Assembly: GCF_031179145.1 (NCBI RefSeq)
Contig: NZ_JAPSIB010000005.1
Coordinates: 106,500 to 170,499, forward strand
Direction of reading: 5' to 3'
DNA: 64,000 nucleotides
Source: Brevibacterium sp.
GTDB taxonomy: Bacteria > Actinomycetota > Actinomycetes > Actinomycetales > Brevibacteriaceae
Shown: piece after piece, positions 60,680-64,000 of the stretch
How positions within the stretch are numbered: the stretch's first letter is position 1
Layout of the letters: every line of letters starts with the position of its first letter
Made by a program: the position numbers and the translations under genes
The notes under the pieces: model-generated
What the model saw: only the letters and a program-made list of their open reading frames with translations
Databases searched by the model: none
What the model was told of the DNA's origin: nothing

Positions 60680-62113
60680 ATGATGACGAAATTGAAGCGG
60701 AGCCTCGGATTCGGGGCGGCCTATGCTGCCTCGACCGGATTGGTCGTCTCCGGCACGGCAATGGTGTCCCTCGGCAACGGGTTCGGCATCGGCGGACTCG
60801 CCTTCGCGATCCCGGCCTTCGCCGGGCTGATCATCATCACCATGGTGGCGATCTCTTACGGAGAGCTGGCATCGATGCTGCCCGGCGGTGGAATGGTCGG
60901 CGAGTACACACTCCCGGCGCTCGGACGTCTCATGGCGATCATCGCGGTGCTCGGCGGGTACCTCGTCCTCGTCTCCGCCGACGGTGGAACTCAGCTCCTC
61001 GTCGCCGGAGAGTCCTTCGAATCGCTGACAGGATTCCCCGCCGCAGCCTTCTCCTTCGGCCTGCTCATCATTCTGCTCGTCCTCAACATCTCAGGCGTCG
61101 ACATCTTCGCTCGGGTGCAGATTCCTGTCGTCTTCGGCATGATGGGCATCCTCGCGATCATGGGAGTCGCCGGGGTCCTCGGCCTCTCGAATCAGCCGAC
61201 CGTCGACAACCCGGTCCTCAACACCGACTGGGGCACACTCGCTTCGATGGGTGCGGTGGCGATCTGGCTCTACATCGGAATGGAGTTCGTGGCACCCCTC
61301 GCCGAGGAGGTGCAGCGTCCCTGGAAGAACATCCCACTGGCTATGGTCGTCGGCGTCGCCACCATCTTCGTCGTCGACGTCCTCTTCGGGTGGGGCGCTA
61401 CTCACTACGCGAATCTCGGCGAAATGGCGGAATCCTCCATTCCCCACGTCGTCGGAGCCACCGCGATCTTCGGCGCCGCCGGAGGATTCATCATGACGGT
61501 CGTGACGATCCTCGCCTCGTTCTCCACCGGCAACTCCTACCTCGCCGCGATCCCACGCATGCTCTACGGCCTGGCCAACGAGGGACTGCTGCCGAAGTGG
61601 CTGGCGAAGGTCAGTCGACGCTCGCGCGTGCCCTGGACGGGAATGCTCGTCACCGCCGGGTGCATGGCATCGGTGCTCGTCTACTCGACGATGTCCGACG
61701 GTGGCATTGACCTGATCCTCCAACTCGTCAGCATCGCCTGCACCACGTGGCTGCTCAGCTACATCATCGCCCAGGTCGACGTCATCGTCCTGCGCAGGCG
61801 GTACCCCAATGCGAGCCGGCCCTTCAAGACGCCGTTCTACCCGCTCCCGCAGGTCATCGGAATCCTCTCCTGCACCTACCTCATCGTGTTCATCGTTCCC
61901 GAGCTCGAAGCCAGGTTGGTTGTGTGGGGAACCGCGGCCGTCATCATCGCCGCAATTGCGCTGTTCGGAGTGGTCTGGCTCAAACTCAACCGACTGCCTC
62001 TGTTCACGCCCACCGACTTGGTCCAAACTCAGACGAACATCGTCGATCGGTCCGAAGCTCTCGAAGGTGACAACCCGAGCGGTCCCGTCGCATCCGTCAC
62101 CCGCGAAGTCTGA
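60680..62113 (+). CDS. APC superfamily amino acid/amine permease
   Basis: A 477-residue transporter with 12 predicted helices. The helix 1 segment VSLGNGFGIGGLAFAIPAF, the helix 2 segment GELASMLPGGG with the GEL motif, LYIGMEFVAPLAEEVQRPWKNIP (helix 6 region) and YGLANEGLLPKWLAKVSRR mark the APC fold. The ATG has AAAGGAG 6 bases ahead; a second ATG three bases later is possible. It likely imports an amino acid, polyamine or amino alcohol. It is followed after 12 bases by an unknown gene and then the alcohol dehydrogenase. Confidence 0.92.
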   Translation: MMTKLKRSLGFGAAYAASTGLVVSGTAMVSLGNGFGIGGLAFAIPAFAGLIIITMVAISYGELASMLPGGGMVGEYTLPALGRLMAIIAVLGGYLVLVSADGGTQLLVAGESFESLTGFPAAAFSFGLLIILLVLNISGVDIFARVQIPVVFGMMGILAIMGVAGVLGLSNQPTVDNPVLNTDWGTLASMGAVAIWLYIGMEFVAPLAEEVQRPWKNIPLAMVVGVATIFVVDVLFGWGATHYANLGEMAESSIPHVVGATAIFGAAGGFIMTVVTILASFSTGNSYLAAIPRMLYGLANEGLLPKWLAKVSRRSRVPWTGMLVTAGCMASVLVYSTMSDGGIDLILQLVSIACTTWLLSYIIAQVDVIVLRRRYPNASRPFKTPFYPLPQVIGILSCTYLIVFIVPELEARLVVWGTAAVIIAAIALFGVVWLKLNRLPLFTPTDLVQTQTNIVDRSEALEGDNPSGPVASVTREV

Positions 62114-62125
62114 AGGGCGGGGACC

Positions 62126-62761
62126 ATGAAGAGAATCTGGAGCAAACCGCAGAAGAACGCCCTCGACGGCGACGGCCCGATCGTCGATCGAGCTCGGCAG
62201 GCGCTCTACCGGGTCGCAGCCCAATTCGGTGAAGTCACCGATCGGGAGCGGACGCAGGCCACAGTGACAACTCCCGACGGACTCGAGCTCGTCTTTGCGT
62301 ACGACAACGGAAACTACATCTTCTCCAGGGTGTACAACCTGTCCATCTCAACAGTGCTTCCAATGGGCACCGAGGTGCAGGCAGGCACTGAGGTCGCGTT
62401 CAAGGGAAGTGCCGGGCCGGCTTTCGTCCCGGCCAAGACTGCTGGTGGTCTCGCCGTGGCAAGGACCGCGACGACGACGGCCTCCTCGGCGACGACCACC
62501 TCGGCGATGGCCGACCTCAACGCGGTCGCGGGTGACCACCTGCGCGGGATCGACCTCCTGTCCGCCCAAGTCCGCTCCCAGGCGGGCCGGCGGGTACTCC
62601 ACCTCACTCCGATGGGCGGCTCCTTCGTCTGGGTGCTCATCCCGCCGGTCTTCAAAGCAACGGCCTTTCCGCCGGGCGAGCCCGGCCGGATCCTTGAACT
62701 CATCCGCGCACTCCGCGGATTCTCCACCTCCGCCACCACTCCGAAAGGACATCACGCATGA
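62126..62761 (+). CDS. Unrecognised 211-residue protein in the APC-ADH operon
   Basis: A soluble protein with no signal peptide. Residues 1-100 are beta-rich, with a conserved-looking TTPDGLELVFAYDNGNYIFSR. A Thr/Ser/Ala-rich linker spans about 112-130. Residues 130-205 include VLHLTPMGGSFVWVLIPPVF and a last helix. Its start follows the permease stop by 12 bases, and its own stop overlaps the dehydrogenase start by 4 bases, so it is a true gene by context. The function is unknown; cofactor or substrate binding for the dehydrogenase is possible. Confidence 0.7.
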   Translation: MKRIWSKPQKNALDGDGPIVDRARQALYRVAAQFGEVTDRERTQATVTTPDGLELVFAYDNGNYIFSRVYNLSISTVLPMGTEVQAGTEVAFKGSAGPAFVPAKTAGGLAVARTATTTASSATTTSAMADLNAVAGDHLRGIDLLSAQVRSQAGRRVLHLTPMGGSFVWVLIPPVFKATAFPPGEPGRILELIRALRGFSTSATTPKGHHA

Positions 62762-63873
62762 GCACTGTCGACGTCAGGGCAGCAGTCTTCACCGGGCCGA
62801 ACAAGCCCCTCGAGATCCAGGATCTGAGCATTCCCGCCGAGCCGGGACCGAACGAGGTCCTCGTCCGGCTCGCAGCTTCGGGCGTGTGCCACAGCGACCT
62901 CCATGCTCTCGACGGCGAGTGGGAGACCCCGGCTCCGCTGGTGCTCGGTCATGAAGGCGCCGGAATCGTCGTCGCAGTCGGTTCCGAAGTCAACGACCTC
63001 GAGGTCGACGACCACGTGATCCTGTCCTGGACGCCGTCGTGCCAGAAGTGCGAATTCTGCGTCTCCGGGCGTCCCGTTCTGTGCCAGTTGGCGAACGAGA
63101 CCGCGTACAAGCACGTGTTCTTCGACGGCAAGCCCCGGCTGAGTGCGGGCGACGAGGAGGTCAAGAGCTTCCTTGCCGTCGGCTCCTTCGGCGATCACGC
63201 GATGGTCCCGGCATCGGCCGCGATCAGGATCCGCAAGGACGCTCCGTTGGCCCAAGCCGCGCTGGTCGGCTGCGCCGTGACCACCGGAATCGGTGCGGTA
63301 GTCAACACCGCCGAGGTGGAACCCGGCAGCACCGTCCTCGTCGTCGGATGCGGGGGAGTGGGCCTCAACGTCGTCCAGGGCGCTCGACTGGCAGGTGCCA
63401 GGCAGATCATCGTCGCCGACATCAGCGAGGACAAGCTCGAGCTCGGGCGGAAGTTCGGCGCCACCCACACGATCAACAGCAAGGAAAACAACCTCGTCGA
63501 GGCCGTCCGCGAACTCACCGATGGGCGAGGAGTCGACTACGCTTTCGAAGCGATCGGCCTGCCCTTCACCATCGAAGCCTGCTACGAAGCGATTCGCCGA
63601 GGCGGCACCGCAGTGGTTGTGGGACAGGTGGCCGACGGCGTGAAGATCTCGATCGACCCATTCGTCATGAGTGACCAGGAGAAGCGGCTGGTCGGATCGA
63701 ACTACGGCTCGAGCCGCCAGTCGATCGACTTCCCGAAGATCATCGACCTCTACATGGAAGGACTCGTCGACCTCGATTCCATGATCACCGACCGGATCGC
63801 TCTGGACGAGGTCAACGAAGCGTTCGACGAGATGCGTCAGGGGCGGGGCATCCGCAGCGTGATCGAGTACTGA
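62758..63873 (+). CDS. Zinc-dependent alcohol dehydrogenase (MDR family)
   Basis: A 371-residue medium-chain dehydrogenase. Catalytic zinc ligands are in GVCHSDLH (Cys) and GHEGAGIV (His). The structural-zinc cysteine set reads CQKCEFCVSGRPVLC, and the nucleotide-binding motif is VVGCGGVGLNVVQGA. The layout is that of class III-like/NDMA-dependent alcohol dehydrogenases. It would oxidise an alcohol or reduce an aldehyde with NAD(P). Coupling to the unknown protein and an APC permease under a PucR regulator suggests catabolism of an amino alcohol or similar compound. Confidence 0.92.
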   Translation: MSTVDVRAAVFTGPNKPLEIQDLSIPAEPGPNEVLVRLAASGVCHSDLHALDGEWETPAPLVLGHEGAGIVVAVGSEVNDLEVDDHVILSWTPSCQKCEFCVSGRPVLCQLANETAYKHVFFDGKPRLSAGDEEVKSFLAVGSFGDHAMVPASAAIRIRKDAPLAQAALVGCAVTTGIGAVVNTAEVEPGSTVLVVGCGGVGLNVVQGARLAGARQIIVADISEDKLELGRKFGATHTINSKENNLVEAVRELTDGRGVDYAFEAIGLPFTIEACYEAIRRGGTAVVVGQVADGVKISIDPFVMSDQEKRLVGSNYGSSRQSIDFPKIIDLYMEGLVDLDSMITDRIALDEVNEAFDEMRQGRGIRSVIEY

Positions 63874-63896
63874 GGCGAGGCTTCCTCCAACTCGTG

Positions 63897-63955
63897 GATC
63901 GAGGTCATTTTGGTCTGATGTTTCCTGGTGGGAACGGACCAAAACGACCTCGATC
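63897..63955. repeat. Long inverted repeat after the dehydrogenase gene
   Basis: Arms of 19 bases (63897-63915 and 63937-63955) match with one mismatch around a 21-base spacer. The arms begin GATCGAGGTC and end GACCTCGATC. No T run follows, so it could be a terminator of low efficiency or a palindromic repeat element. Confidence 0.65.
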
Positions 63956-64000
63956 TGCGCTGTGACCCGATTGAGGCAGGGGTCTCACATGGAATGTGTT

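Noticed and set aside
1-64000. CRISPR arrays, tRNA or rRNA genes, transposases, integrases
   Set aside because: No regularly spaced direct repeats, cloverleaf-like or ribosomal sequence, or transposase-like protein was recognised, so the island-like block is not claimed to be a mobile element.

Overview
The window looks like the chromosome of a high-GC Gram-positive bacterium (Actinomycetota, probably Micrococcales and Brevibacterium-like). This rests on GC-rich codon use, many GTG and some TTG starts, ATGA-type gene overlaps, a DUF3151 gene near purA, and teichoic-acid style export genes without outer-membrane functions. The genus is an inference. No tRNA, rRNA, CRISPR array or transposase gene was seen.

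Layout. Positions 1-4.1 kb are housekeeping: a gene tail, a strong hairpin terminator, phosphoglucomutase (pgm), a VanZ-like membrane protein, a rhodanese and an FAD/NAD reductase. From 4.1 to 50.6 kb lies one very large surface-glycopolymer locus. It opens with a TagGH-like ABC exporter and a serine-hydrolase-like protein (4.1-7.1 kb). A stretch of visibly lower GC follows (about 7.1-23 kb) with a small membrane protein, several unusually long double-domain glycosyltransferases, a TPR-methyltransferase, a coiled-coil glycosyltransferase, a PIG-L deacetylase and a GNAT-WbqC fusion. Next come nucleotide-sugar genes (20-30 kb). These form a complete set for a di-N-acetylated hexuronic acid of the UDP-ManNAc3NAcA type (dehydrogenase, 3-oxidoreductase, aminotransferase, N-acetyltransferase, 2-epimerase), plus a separate wecB/wecC pair for UDP-ManNAcA. 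A double glycosyltransferase, a CapD/WbpM-like 4,6-dehydratase, a WecA/TagO-like initiating transferase and two GT4 enzymes follow, coupled to a second TagGH-like exporter and a DUF6270 protein (32-41.6 kb). The locus closes with a glycoside-hydrolase-like lipoprotein, an alpha/beta hydrolase, a TagF-like polyglycerol-phosphate polymerase, a hexapeptide acyltransferase, a GT2 enzyme and a degenerate GDPD-like membrane protein.

From 50.7 kb the chromosome returns to ordinary genes: DUF3151, an SDR/DUF2867 protein, a lone unknown gene (52.9-54.1 kb, possibly accessory), TspO, purA, a HAD dehalogenase-like enzyme, a cupin and a thioredoxin-reductase-like flavoprotein. Last is a PucR regulator followed by an APC permease, an unknown protein and a zinc alcohol dehydrogenase.

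How the genes may work together: the initiating transferase loads an amino-sugar phosphate on undecaprenyl phosphate. The glycosyltransferases add ManNAcA, di-N-acetyl mannuronic acid and other residues, TagF adds glycerol phosphate, and one or both ABC exporters move the polymer out. The hydrolases, deacetylase and acyltransferases would tailor it. The simplest overall reading is a mixed teichuronic/teichoic cell-wall polymer. This is inferred from gene content; no structure can be read from DNA.
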